Assembly: GCA_028583685.1 (NCBI GenBank)
Contig: JAMXIF010001253.1
Coordinates: 67,549,754 to 67,613,753 of the forward strand
Length of the DNA stretch: 64,000 nt
Source: Petaurus breviceps papuanus
Lineage: Eukaryota; Chordata; Mammalia; Diprotodontia; Petauridae
Direction: 5' to 3'
The stretch's first letter is position 1. Every line of letters starts with the position of its first letter. The translations under genes and the position numbers were made by a program. Of this stretch, positions 25,001-40,000 are shown in pieces. The notes beneath the pieces were generated by a model, which ran no database searches, was not told the origin of the DNA, and was given only the letters and a program-made list of their open reading frames with translations.

Positions 25001-28000
25001 CATGAAACAGGAGGAAGACAACAAAGTCAGAACTCCTGCATCAAAAGCTTCCAAGAAAAATATGAAATGGTCACAGGCCATGGAAGAGTTCAGGAAGGAT
25101 TTTGAAAATCAAGTAAGAGAAATGGAGGAAAAATTGGGAAGAGAAATGAGAACAATGCAAGAAAATTATGAAATGATAGTCAACAACATAACTGAAGAAA
25201 ATAACACCTTAAAAAATAGACTAACTCAAATGGCGAAAAAGGCTCAAAAAGGCAATGAGGAGAATAAATGCCTTAAAAAGCCAAATTTGCCAGATGGAAA
25301 AAGAATCTCAAAAGCTCACTGAGGAGAATCATTCCTTCAGAATTAGACTAAAGCAAATGGAAGCTGTGAGAAATCAAGATACTCTTAAACAGATCCAAAC
25401 AAATGAAAGAATAGAAGGCAATGTGAAATATCTCATTGGGAAAACCACTGACCTGGAAAATAGATCCAGGAGAGATAATTTAAAAATTATTGGACTACCT
25501 GAAAGCCATGATCAAAAAAAAAACCTAGAAATATCCTTCAAGAAATTCTCAAGGAAAATTGCCCTGATGTTTTAGAACCAGAGGGCAAAATAGAGGTTGA
25601 AAGAATCCACCCATCACCTCCTGAAAAAGATCCCAAAAAGAAAACTCCTAAGAATATGATAGCCAGATTTCAGAATTTCCAGATCAAGGAGAGAATATTA
25701 CAAGCAGCCAGGAAGAAACAATTTGAATATTGTGGAAACACAATCAGGATAACCCAGCATCTGGCAGTCTCTACACTGAGGGATCGAAGGGCTTGGAATA
25801 TGATATTCCAGAGGTCAAAGGAGCTGGGATTAAAACCAAGTATCACCTACCCAGCAAAACTGAGTATCAGGTGAAATTAGGAGGTGAGAGAAGAATATAA
25901 TGAGAGGAGATAGGGAGAGACAGAATATCTATATCTCATACAGAAGAGGTAAGGGAAAGTGGTTACAATGGAAGGAAGAACAGGAAGGCAAAAGGGAATT
26001 GGTCAACCTTATTCTCATTGAATTTGGCTTAGGGAAAGAATGACATACACACTAAATAGGGTATTTCACCCTACAGGAGAGTAGGGAGGAAGGGGATGAG
26101 AAGGGGGATGATGGAAGGGAGGACAGGCTGGGGGGGGGGAGTTGGAAGCACCCATTTTTGAAAAGGGACAGGATCAAAGTAGAGGATAGAACAAATGGGA
26201 GGTGGGATAGGAGGGAGGGAAATATAGTCAGTCTTTTACGATATATCCACTGTGGAAATGTTTTGCATAGCTACACATATACAACCTATACTGAATTGCT
26301 TATCTTGCCAGTAAGGGTGGGTGACAAGGGAGGAAGGGAATGAATCTGGAATTCAAAGTTTTAAAATCAAATTATTAAATATATATACTATTATTAATAT
26401 TATTTTATATGTAACTGGGAAATAAGATATCCAGGCACTGGGGCATAGAGGTCCACCATACCCTACTAGAAAGTCGAATGGGGTTTGGGAGAAGATATTG
26501 GAGAGAGCAGATTGGAGGAGGGGATATCCAGTGGGATCGCCATTTTGGGGCAGTGGGTAGGGGAAAAACAGGGAGAAAATTTGTAACTCAAAATCTGGAG
26601 GAAATGAATGATGTAAACCAGAAGTTAATAAAGCATTTTATTTGGGGGGGGGGGGGGGGAAAGAACCTAGAAATCATCCTTCAAGAAATTCTCAAGGAAA
26701 ATTGCCCTGATGTTTTACAGCCAGATGGCAAAATAAGAGGTTGAAAGAATCCACCCATCACCCCCTGAAAAAGATCCTGGTTCCAGACTTCCCAGATCAA
26801 GGAGAAAATATTATAAGCAGCCAGGAAGAAATGGTTTGAATATTGTGGAAACACAATCAGGATAACACAGGATCTGGCAGCTTCTACACCGAGGGATCGA
26901 AGGGCTTGGGATATGTTATTCCGGAGGTCAAAAGAGCTGGTACTAAAACCAAGAATCACCTACCCAGAAAAACTGAGTTATCATATTTCAGGGGAAAATG
27001 TGGTCATTCAATGAAATAGAGGACTTTCAAGCATTCTTGATGAAAAAAACAGTTGAATAGAAAATTTGACATTCAGATACAAGAAGCATGAGAAGGTAAA
27101 CAGGGAAAAGAAATCATAAGGAACTTATCAGAGTTGAACTATTTATACTCCTACATGGAAAACCGATTATTGTAACTTATGAAACTTTTCTCAGTATGAG
27201 AATAGTTGAAGGGAATAGAAATGTGTGTGTGTATACACACACACACACACACATATATATATACATACATATATATCTGTAAAAGAGGGTATATGGGCAT
27301 ATGAATACATATGTGAGTGTGTGTATTTATGTGTACAGGTATACATAGATAGAGGGCACAGGACCAATTTAATAAGAAGGGATGATACTTAAAAGGTGAA
27401 ATTAAGAGGTGAGAGAGCAATATAATGAGAGGAGATGGGAAGAGACAGAATGGGGTAAACTATCTCATAGAAGAAGTAAAGGAAAATGTTTACAATGGAA
27501 GAGAAGAACAGGAAGGCAAAAGGGAATGGGTCAACCTTATTCTCATTGAATTTGGCTTAGGGAGGGAATGAAAAGCCTGATAGACAAGTTTCTGGGCAAT
27601 TAATAATCAATTTATTAATCAGGCTAGGAAATTAAGAATAAATTGGTGGTCATTTGTCTCAGTAACCAAAGTAACAAAACCATGGAGATCCTTGAGTGCT
27701 TAAATACCTTTGGAAAGTGCCCCTGAGAGATGAAAATGAGCCCTGTTTGTTGAACAATTAATGAGGAGGTGGACTCAGCTGCCCCCAGCAATCTTGACAA
27801 AGGAATCCATCTCTACCCAGACCTTCTGCTTGGTTTTCTCCTTCATAAACCGGGTAAACCTAAACTCCAGTGGGGGGCTACAAGAACATAGACTTACTTC
27901 CTAAGGGCAAGTATTCACCTAGATTAGATTCTTTTTGTAAGGTCTTCTAGTTGGGTGGAGTACCACCCAAAATTGCAGAGAATGTACAGGGAGGATTTAG

Positions 28001-31000
28001 GCAATCTCATTTGTAAATCATTTTCTTCGGAGACTGACTTACTGATCTATAGGAGCTGGTCCCTGAATAAGGAAATAAAGGGAAAAACCTCAATCCTAAT
28101 TTTATAATTGGTTAATGTAATAGAAGATAATTTCTCTCAGAAAACAGTGATGCTTAAGTTTGTTTAATTAATTGAATTCTGCATTTGTGTAAATTGGTCG
28201 TTATTTTCCTTATGTAAACTTCATAGATAAAATAACGTTTTTAAGAAAGTTTGAAACTAGCTGATATATCCTGAATGTATTTTAATTTATTGTCGCAGTT
28301 ATAAAAGCTATTAATAATGCTTAAGTAAAAAAAATCCTTTTAGACCATCTTGAAATAAATTATAAATTTTGTTTGAAAGACTTCTGTTGATTGTGATGAT
28401 TCTGTTCTCATTCAGCTAGTGTTACTTCATTTATCGTAGAAGCCTTATGGCTTAAATGGAGGTCTCCTCTGGCATATGCATAGTGTTCTGACTTTTAAAA
28501 TTCAATAATATTATGAAATGAACTGCAGGAGAAGCTAAGTGGCAGCAAGTTATGTCTTCTTTGTACTTCTCTGAAGAATGGGATATTTTCTCCTGTGTTC
28601 ATTTTTTATTATTTTCTGCATCTCTGTGTACCCTCCACCTGATAGTTGACAAGAGATAGGATGTATATTTTACAGGACCATATTTCTTAGCCTTTGCATA
28701 GTTTTGTAGAATTTCTGTTTGTTCGGGGTTCTAGAATATTTTCAGTTTTATTCCATTTTTAAACTAAATTTTAATATAGAAATATTAAGTTCTACAAATA
28801 TTTCCTCATTATTCCTTATTGTCATAATTAAGTACCAACATGTCACTCTAATTGTATATTTTTGTTAAGCAAAAATTTCTAAGTAATCCTTTAACAGTAA
28901 GATCTTTAAAATTTAACTCTGAAAAATGTTACTTTATTTTTTTTAGAAAGAACCTAAAAGTTATTTGATTTCTTCATAGTTAATGAATTTGCATTTAAAT
29001 CCAAAAAACAGTTCATTTTTGTTCAAGATTTTTTTAAAGAGCATCTTTACTTTTAAAAAAAAATCCCAGCTTTTAAGAGAAATACCTTTGTTTTGACATA
29101 CAGCTCTCTAGAAAATGAATCTAAGATTTAAGATTTACAAAGCATTTTATATGTATCAACTCATTTTTCTTTTCAGTAACACTGAGAGGTAGATGCTGTT
29201 TTCCTACAAATGGGGAAGCTAAGGTTGAGAGAGGTTCAGTGACTTGCTCAGGGTCACAGAGCTGGGAAGTATCTGAGGCACGATTTGAACTCATGTCTTC
29301 CTGACTCTCAAGTACAGAGCTCTGTCTATTTCCTTATCTTTGTATTAATTTTTCCCCACAGGAAAACAAATTATAAATGCTGACACAGCCATTGATAGTA
29401 AGCCCCTACATTGGACCTTCTTGAAATCCCTGAGTCCCTGACAGTGTCATACAATCACTGGAGCCCACACATTTTCTGTTCATTAACTGGGTTTGTCTTA
29501 AGTGGAGATTGTTACACCACTTTTCTTAGTGGTTTTTATACTCTGGGCCAGTCATAGTTCCTTATTAAGTCAGTTCTCACCTCCACCTTTCTTGGCCCAA
29601 CCTCCTTTTTACCTGGCTTCAAAACTATGACTCCCAGAGCCTCATGGTATCCACTGGGTATCCTGTTTTCTCCATGACCAGGGCCTATTGTCTTCATTAC
29701 AGCTGTTTCATACTTCCAAAGTTTCAACAAGAAGAATATTACTCAAAGTAGTTATATTACTTAAATAAAATTGTGATTAGCCCAGTATTTTGGTGCTAAA
29801 AAAATTTTCTGAATTTAAATTATTTATTTTATATATTACAAATATACAATAGTATTTTTTTTGTTTTGCATTGTGTTTTTAGTACAGGTAAATCATTATT
29901 TCTTTTTGTTTTTTAATTCATTTTACATGCAGGGCTCTATGTGATACTCCTGGTGTTGATCCAAAACTCATTACTAAAACCTGGGTGTATAACCACTATA
30001 GATGGATTATATGGAAACTGGCAGCTATGGAATTTACCTTTCCTAAGGAATTTGCTAGTAGGTGCTTAACTCCAGAATGGGTGCTTCTGCAACTGAAATA
30101 TAGGTAAATATAAAGCAGTAGTGTTGATGATAGAGAGATCGACAGTCTGGATCTGAGAAGGCAGCACTTAGATTTTCATTGGTACATAGATTGGATATCA
30201 TTACAGCTCATCCTCTTCCTGCCAATGAGAGTCACTGCCCATCATTGTCATTTTTACCAGCGATGACAGTCATCACCTGATGCAAAATTCAAAGTTATTG
30301 TAAGACCCCGTCCTTTTGAAATTCCAGAAGAATATGAATGGCCAATCTAACAAATAATTTTCTAATGCTGGTAACTATATAGTAGCAGGACTGTTTATTT
30401 GTATGATTTTTACTTATATTTAAGTAATTATAAGTAATTAAATGACTTATATTTAAATGGTTAATATATGAATTAGAATAAAGGCTAAATTTATCATTCC
30501 TGGCAGTGTTTCTGTAGGGTATGTTTTAGTTCTTCATTGCAGGGTGATTATTTTTCCCCTATGACTTTCTAGTTCACCAAATATAAAAGTTGTACTTTTT
30601 AATATTGTGTCTTTTTAGATATGACATAGAAATTGATAAGAGCAGAAGATCAGCTATTAAAAAGATAATAGAAAGAGATGAAACAGCTGCAAAAACACTG
30701 GTGCTTTGTGTTTCTGAAATAATTTCATCAGGTACAAATACGTCTACAATTGCCAACAGTAAAAACAATAATGTGGACATCAAAAAAGAATCAGCAGTTA
30801 TAGAAGTTACAGATGGATGGTATGCAATCAAGGCACTGTTAGACACTCCCCTCTTAGCTCTCTTACGCGGGGGTAAATTGACTGTTGGCCAGAAGATTAT
30901 AACCCATGGAGCAGAACTGATAGGCTCTCAGGAGGCATGTACACCTCTTGAAGCTCCAGCATCTCTTATGTTAAAGGTAAAGAAAATCTTATTCTTTTTT

Positions 31001-34000
31001 ATTTTTAAAACTTTAAAGAGTTCTGTATTATTGAGCTTTTAATTCTAATGTTGATAAATTTTATTTAGTGAAAGCCTACCCAGAAGTATATGTTTTGTTT
31101 GATAAGCTGAGTGGAAAATTAGCTTCTAATTTAACATTCTTTTTAAAGCTTTTGGGAAAATAAAAAATATTTCCTATCCCAACTATCAGCATTTATAATT
31201 CATTTGTAACAACTAAAGCAATTACAAATTTTGTATAAATGCTCTAGTTCAACCCTCCCCTCACTGCCATCTTATCAGTATGTTGTCCTACCTCAGTATG
31301 GCCTCTACTCTAGTAGGCCATGATGGAGCAGCCCTTTTGCACTTCTGATTAGATAAACTTAACACAAGTGTAACATCTGTTTTGAAAAATCGAGTATAAA
31401 TAAGCAAAAAAAGAAGAAAAAAATTATAATCTATTTTTTTCTTTTGTTTTGAGAATGTTTAATTTATTCCCATTTAATTTATTCAGCTTTCAGCTAACAG
31501 CACTCGACCTGCTTGTTGGCATGCCAAACTGGGCTTCTTTTCAGATCCCAGACCTTTTCCACTGCCCTTATCATCGCTCTTCACTGAAGGCGGAAATGTT
31601 GGCTGTGTGGATATAGTTATTCAAAGAGTTTATCCTACCCAGGTATGACACTTGATACAAATGCAGGTAAGTCTCAACATTCATGGAAATTATGGTCTAT
31701 AAAGTTACTATGACCACTGAATTAGCAAATACCAAACCATTGCTTCTCAGGGAAATACGGTTAGGTTCCTTGTGAGTCTTTGGTTACAACATTCCCTTCA
31801 GCACTTTCTGGAGTAGCCTCACTGACAGATCAGTGAATTTCCTCTTAATTTTTCTGGATTGTTTTGTTGATTCATTAATATTGAACTTATGGCTGACAGC
31901 ACCATAGCTCATGCCTGAACAAAGCTTACCTAACTCACATGTTTTCTCTGTAAGGCACATCTGATCCTTCTTGTGCTAGGTAATACTAGACAGTACTTTA
32001 GCACTATTTTGGGGGATCATTTTAAGCAGCAAAATCAACCAGCAAAAAAAAAAAAAGATGTGAAAAAACATGGCACTTAATAGACCTTGAAAAGAGTTCT
32101 TATTTATAGTATGAAAACTGAAACAAGGATGTGGAGTGTTACCTTGTTTGATCTCTGATGGGAACATTGCACGTCAGGAGACTCAAATTTTTCCTTTCTC
32201 TGTTCACATCTGCAAAAGCACAGCAATTTGGGGATACAAATAAATTTTACCAAGTAGGCAATTCCACAAGTATGGAATTCCCAAATAATGAGGAACAACT
32301 GTATATTTATACATCTTCGTTAAACAAAAGTCTCTTGCCATTTCCAGACTGCCCTACCTGATAACTTTTAACCTTTCTTAGAAATATGACAGAATAAGGG
32401 GCAGCTAGGTGGTGTACTGGCCCTGGAGGCAGGAGGACCTGAGTTCAAATCCGGCCTCAGCCACTTACCACAAAAACTAGCTGTGTGACCTTGGGCAAGT
32501 CACTTAACCCCAGTTGCCCTCCAAAAAAAAAAGGAATATGACAATGTATAGAAGCTGGATTTTTAAAATTAAATGTAGATATTTTATGTAAAACATTCCA
32601 GTGGATGGAGAAAACGGTATCTGGATCATATATATTTCGTAATGAACGAGCAGAAGAAAAGGAAGCTTTAAAACATGCAGAATGTCGTCAAAAAAAATTG
32701 GAAGCCTTACTTACAAAAGTACAAGCAGAATTTGAAAAACATGAAGGTAAAGATTATTTCAAAATTTTATTTACTGATATAAATATATTAATTATTGGAA
32801 GTTTAAAATTTTAACATTTATAATTGGACAATTTCTCTTTTTGTTGTTGGAAGGGTTTATACATTTTTCCACCAACTTGGAATTGGTCAATATATTTATG
32901 CTTGTTAGTGTTTGGTTGTTTTCAGTCATCTCCAATTTGGGCATGACCCCATTTGGGGTTTTCTTGACAAAGATACTAGAGTAATTTGCCATTTCCCTCT
33001 CCAGCTCATTTTACAGATGAGGAAGTTGATTCATACAGGGTTAAGTGACTTGCTCAGGGTCACACAGCTAGGAAGTGCCTGTGGTCAGATTTGAGCTCAG
33101 GTCTTTCTGACTCTAGGGGCAGTGCTCTATCCAGTGCTCCATCTAGCTGCCCCATTTATACTTAATATTCTAGTTAGTTTTCCCTTCTTCTTTAGCTGTG
33201 TAAAACTTTCAGCGAGCTAGTTCAAAATTGTCGTATTTGTGAAAATACTAATTGCCAGAATGATGTCCTTAAAGCACAGATGTGACACGTCACTCCCTTG
33301 TTTAGAAAACTCTAGTGGCTGCCTCTGACTTCTAGGATCTGATAGAATCTCCTCTTTTTTATATTAAAACCCTTCCCAGGGGCAGCCAGGTAGCACAACA
33401 AGTAAGAGCACCGGCCCCAGAGTCGGGATGACCTGGGATCGAATCCAGGCTCTGATACTTAGCACCACACCCCGAAATAATTGGCCATGTAACCTTGAGC
33501 AAGTTACTTAACCCCGATTGCTTAAAAAAAAAAAAAAACCCTTCCTACCCTGACTCCAGCTGGCCTTTCCAGACTCATTTGACAGGAGCCTCCTTCTCAT
33601 ACTATTTCTCAGTCACATTGTTTTGCCTGTACTTACATTGGTTTATCTTGTATATGATATTTCATTTTCTGTCTCTGGACCTTTGTATAGACTGTCCCCA
33701 GGTTGCACTGTTTCTTCAGCTATGCTTCCTAGATGCTTTAGCTTTCCTGAGAGCTCTGCTCAGATACTGTCTCAAGCCTTTCCTAATCAATTCCTCTCAC
33801 CTACAAGGGTGTGCCTAAGGTTGCTTGCTTTTGATTTATATGAATATCACATACAAAAAAGTCATCTCTTCGTCTTTTAAAGTCCTTCATAGCCTGGCTC
33901 CTTGAAGGTAGCTAGGTGCTGCAGTAGTTAAAGAACAAGGTCAGAGTGGTGTTCCAAAAGAGAAGATTATCAATAATGTCAAAAGATTTCAGAGATTAAG

Positions 34001-37000
34001 AAAAAGAGGACAGAGAAAAAGCCATTGGGTTTGGCAATTAAAATCATTGATAACTTTGGAGAAAATGGTTTTGGTAGAATGATGAAGTTGGAAGCCAGTT
34101 TGTAAGGGGTTAAGAAGAGAGTGAAAAGAAAGAAGGTAGGGCATCTATTGTGGATGGTGTATCTACAAGGGCAGCAAAGATATAGCACAGTAATTATCAG
34201 GGATGGAAAGACCAAGTGAAGGTTTTTTGAAGGTGAAGGAGACATGGGCATATTTGTAGTCAGTAGAGAATGAGCCAGTAGACAGGGAGAGATTGAAGTG
34301 AAAGTGGAGATGACAGAGTGAGTGAAGGAGATGGGATGGAATCATTTGTTCAGGCGAAGAGGTTAGCCTTAGTAAGCAGTAAGGCTACATCTTCATATGA
34401 GACAGGGGTGAAGGAGGAAATGGTGGCAGAAGGTACCTGAGAAGAGATGAGGAAAAGGGGAAAAGAGAAAGCTCATGGCATATGGCCTCAATCTTTCCTA
34501 TAAAATATGAGGCTGTCTGATTAAGGAGGTTCAGGATTCATGTGAATGGAACAACTCAGCACTTCAAAAGATCCAATATAATACAGTTTATTTAGAATAT
34601 AGGTGAATGGGAAGGAAACCAGAGATAACAGAGTAAAAGGCTTAAAGATAGCAGAATAAGAGCAACTATGATTAATATATATGTGTGTGTATATACATAT
34701 TTACAATCATCACCGTCACGGGGAAGCACCAACACCTGACCACACAAGCTGGGGTATCGCGGATACAGCCATCAGGGTCCCGCATGGGAGAGTCCCAGGC
34801 AGGATGTTTCCTCCATGGGTGAGATTCCAATTTGGGGTCTGAATCTTACAGTTTAAGTAGTGCTGAGAACAAAGAGGGCATACTGCCAGGTGTTTTTTAG
34901 TAAGCATTGTATCTTGTGTGGGGCCTGGGACAGAAGCCAATCCCTCCAAGGCGCCCCCCCCCCCCCCCGCAAGAGTGATGTTTCCTTGGAATGGCTAGTT
35001 CCAGGAGTTGGGCAGTTATCATATCTCTTCTCAAGGACAGGGCCAGGGTCCCAGGAGAGGAGCAGCCCTCACGTTCTCAAGATCCTCTGTGCCCAAACAG
35101 CTCAGGTGTAATAGAAAGGTCATATTGAGTTGGGGCTTTGGTTTGTATAATCTTATTCCTCACAGAGGGCCCCTTGCCCCTTCAGAGGCAAGGCTCTCAG
35201 CTGAGGGTGGGGGAAGAAGAAATTGTAGGAGGTTTCAGGAAGGATGAAAAGGTTTGGAAGAGCCTTTGTGGAGAGTGGGATAGTGATTTTAAAAAGAGGT
35301 ATGGTGGAATTGCCTAGTAGCAGTGAGAGCACAGTTGAGGTTATGTAACAAAGTTGTAGTAGACCTAGTGAGAGTGACTAGTGCAGGGGACATGAATGGC
35401 CTGAGAGAAGGGATTGAAGATCATTGTGTGGATAAAGAATAGGGTTTAAGTGAAGGCAGAGGGAGAGGTAGAAAGCCAATAGATTATGGTCAGGATAAGA
35501 GAGGCAGGGAATTTTTTAACATGGAGGTGATACACAATGGTGTGATGGCAAGATCAAGGGTATGAACATCCTTGTGTGTGCCTGAGGTGAGGAGGAGGTA
35601 AGTGATTGGGATGTTTGAGGCAGAGTCAGTATGTATGCTGAAGTTCCTGAATATGAAGGCATGGGGGGGGGGGGTTGTGAGGCATGTGCCAAGCTTATTG
35701 AAAAAGAAAGGAGAGTAACCTTGAGGTCTAGCTACCAGGTTTGGTTGGGTAGTAGATAGGGATTTACATGAACCTCAAATGAGAAGTTACTGAGTGATAG
35801 AGATAGGGAAGGAACCTAAAAGTGGCAATGGGGATGAACTCCGTCTCTACCAGAGAGCTGAGGGGAATGAGGGAAAGGTGCAGCCAGTATGGGAAAAAAA
35901 AGTGGCCCAGGAGGCCATGTTATCATTGGGGATCCAGGTTTCAGTGATATCTAGAAGATGGAATAGTAGGAAATATGTTTTACATAACTGTGCATGTATA
36001 ACCTACATCATACTACTTATCTCAGAGAGGGGAGGGAAGGAGAGAATTTGGAACTCAAAATTTAAAAAAAACTTTTAATTTTGCCTGTAATTGGCGGAAA
36101 AATAAAATACTATTTTTAAAAAAAGATGAAGAGTGTTAAATTTGGAGTTAGAAGATTTGAATTCAGATCCTGACTCTGCCACTTCCTTGTGATTATAGGC
36201 AAGTCACTTGTTATTTCTGGGCCTCAGTGTGTCATCTGCAAAAATGAGGAAGTCTTACCTAGTTCTAATTTCATGATCCTATTAATTTTTTTTTAATTTT
36301 TTAACTTTTTAGTGTTATTGATTCTTTTTCCTGTTTTTTAGAGGCACCTGGTGGCACAGTAGATAGGGTGCTAGACCTGGAGTCGAGAAGACATGAGTTT
36401 GAATTTGGCCTCATACACTTACCTAGCTGTGTGACCTGGGGCAAGCCACTTAGCCTCAGTTTCCTCAACTGTTAAATGGGGACAATATTAGTACCTACAT
36501 CCCAGAGTTGTGAGAATCAAATGAGATAATACTTGCACATCACCTTTTCTTATAATTCTAATATGTATATCTTAGAGAAAATAACAGGAATATCATTGGT
36601 TTAAAACATGTCCTTAAATCATTGTTATTTTGAGTACGTTTACATAAGCAAATTCTTTCCTTCTTATTTTATTGTAAATATATTACTATCAAAAGAATGA
36701 AATGACCAGTGTAGTTTTATTAGAGTAGTTGTCATCTTAATATAGAATTACTTTTGTGTTTTTGTATATATAATTTTTAGAGTGTTCATTATGTCACTTG
36801 GTTCACTAGTTTACAATTTATTTTTAAAAGTTGTTAATAAATGTATGTACATAACTGACATTTAAATTTTATTTATCTTTTTTAAAAGAAAGCAGTGCAA
36901 AACAGCGTGGGCTGTCACGCATTTTAACAAGACATCAGGTTCGTGCTTTGCAGGATGGTGCAGACCTTTATGAAGCAGTTAAGAATGCACCAGATCCAGC

Positions 37001-40000
37001 TTACATCGAGGTGAGTGATTTAGGTGATAAGCTCAATTACTCTAGCATCTAAGATGGGAACATTGGGTACTTTAGAAAACTGCATCAACTCCATTCCTTC
37101 ATGCATTAAAATAGTAATTGAATATATGGTACCCCCTAGGGAGTCTAAGAAAGATGATGTAATTTCTTGAATTAGATAACAGTAAGAAGCTAAATTTCAG
37201 GGCCTGGCTGCCAAGGATTAAAGGTAGAAGGATAGCTGGCTGATGAGAACTATTGATTGCCATTCTCCTAGATAGCAACCCTAAAGATACTTTATACATA
37301 AATCTTCCCTTAATTTCATTTGCTTTAGGTTTTCCTTATAGATCTTATTCATCTTTCTTCTTTTGACCTCAACTCAGTCAAAATTTTCCATCCAATCCAA
37401 ATAGCGGTGACTGTAGTATACTTACCCTCATGTCATTCTTTTTTCTCAAGGAACACCTGCATCACCATTTTCCTTTCCTCTAACTCTTGCCTTTGTACTA
37501 ATGTTTACTTTGTACCTTAATATTTACAAAGATTCTACCTCAAACCCTTTAGGCACCCCATTTCTTCAGCCTTCTTGAATCCTATGGCCTATTGCTTTGC
37601 TCTACTTTATCCACAAATTGAGATGGTCACACACAAGATCTGAACATTACCCAGTGTTGTTCAACTTTCCTAATTAGAAACTGAATCATAAGGGTGGCTA
37701 GGTGGCGCATTGAATAGAGCACCAGCCCTGGAGTCACGAGGACCTGAGTTCAAATACGGCCTCAGACACTTAACACAAAAGCTAGCCTTGTGACCTTGGG
37801 CAAGTCACTTAACCCCCCCCCCCACCTCAAAAGAAACTGAATCATTTCCCTCATCCAACCCATAACTTCCTACGCTTCCTCTCCCTACAGTACTCTCCTA
37901 AACCCATTCTTCATGGTTATTGATATCACCCTTCAGCATTTACTCAAGATTACCCCTGCCCTGACTACATTTAACCTCCTTCTCAAATCTCAGTCTAATA
38001 AATATTTCAACTCTATACTGTCCTCTGCTCTCGGATTCCTTGTCTTGTTGTCCTGTTGCCACTCATATCTTGCCAAACCTCAGCCCTGGATTATCGGTGT
38101 TACCTTCCTCCGCCACTCCTACTTGAGCTACTGAAAACGGCTAAAGAAGTTTCACAGTAATATAATGGTTATAAAATTAGCGATTGATGGGAACAATACA
38201 TTCCCTGTCTGTAGAATAACCTGTACGTAAAAGATTACTATTTTTTTAGTGATGTCCTGATTCTGGGGAGGGAAAAGCACCAAAAATGCAATTTCAGAAA
38301 TTTCCTCATTTAAGAAGTAATCTGTCTGAAAATAGGAATTTTCTCTTTAATTAGAAAGAACTTTGTGACATATTGAATGTTAAGTTACCCTATTCCCTAA
38401 TAAATTACAGTTGTAGTAGAGGAGACTAGTAAGTTAGCTGTCTGATACTGTCTCCCAGTAAATTCAGGGTTTAAGAAAAGGTTTAAGAAATTATTGCTGC
38501 AATGTATTTAAATCAGTGTTTGGAAGCCTGTCAGGAGTCTTGGCTAAAGTTTCAGGCAAAATTTTGTCTTGTATTAGGTAGGGTGCTATTGTGATTTCCC
38601 ACATGATAGTTATTGCAGTCCACTTCAGACAAGCAGTGTTGGGAGAGGGTAGAAAGCATCAGTGTATGGAACCATTCTTGAGAAGTTAACATAAGAATAG
38701 GTAACATTTACAAAACACTTGGGTTTACAAAGCGGGTTAGGTAAATTATATACATTATCTTGTTTGACCTGTGAGATTGTTAGTATAGGTACTATCCTCC
38801 CTTTACAAGTAAGAAAATTGAGGCTCTGTGAGTTTGTGATTTGCTTACAAATCACAGCTACTAAGTCTTAGAGGCAGGATTCAAATCCAGGCTTTGCAAA
38901 TTACAAATCACTTTTACCTGTGCCAGGTTCCAAATAATAATTAGGACATTGCTTAGGCACTGAGAGAATATAACAGTTTGTGGCTTCAAAGGATATTAAT
39001 TTCCCAAATAATTATGTTGTCATATTCTTTTTTTTTTCTTTTTTGGAGGGGGGAGGGCAGGGCAATTGGGGTTAAATGACTTGCCCAAGATCACACGGCT
39101 AGTTTTTGTGTTAAATGTCTGAGGCCGGATTTGGACTCAGGTCCTCCTGACTCCAGGGCCAGTGCTCTATTCAGTGTGCCACCTGCCACCCCTATGTTTT
39201 CATATTTTATCATGTAGTGATCTCACCTTCAGGATTTACCTATTTTATAAAGAATATCTATTTAAGTATTTTCAGCACATTTTAATCTCTAACCAGTGTC
39301 TTCTCTACTGGCTGCAAAAGACAGGTTTTTAAAAATTATTCTAACTATTTTCTTGATTAACATTTTAAAATGTGTACATACACAAGAAGTTTTCTTTGTG
39401 GTCACAGGGCTGTTTCAGCAGAGAGCAGTTAAGTGCTTTGAATAATCACAGGCAGATGTTGAATGATAAACAGCAGGCACACCTCCAGTCAGAATTCAGA
39501 AAGGCCGTAGCAGCTGCTGAACTGGAGGAACAAGGATTGTTCAAAAGAGATGTGACTGTGGTTTGGAAGTTACGAGTCGTTAGCTATGAGAAACAGGAAG
39601 ATTCAGGTCAGTATTGAGAACATGCAAGTGTTTTTCATTAGTTTCTTTAAACTGTATAATAACTTTTATGGTTAAATAATTACAAATGCAAGATGGAAAA
39701 TTTAATGTGTGAATTGTATTGCTTATATAATTATTAATGAAAACTTAAACCAATTCTCTTTTAAACTTCATTATCTTTTTTAAAAGTTAGCTTATATAAT
39801 TCAGTTATTGACTTAAATGTTATTTTTAAATAGCTATATTGAGCATCTGGCGTCCATTATCAGATATATACTCCCTGCTAAAGGAGGGAAATCGATACAA
39901 AATCTACCATCTAGCATCATCACCATGTAAAAGCAAATCTGATAGAGCTCGTATCCGATTAACAACAACAAAGAAAACTAAGTATCAGCAGCTGCCGGTA

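Noticed and set aside
27222-27300. Short tandem repeats as a CRISPR-like array
   Set aside because: They are simple dinucleotide microsatellites in a vertebrate repeat, with no spacers.
33979-34345. Overlapping - strand open frames as a gene
   Set aside because: They are degraded L2 reverse-transcriptase sequence.
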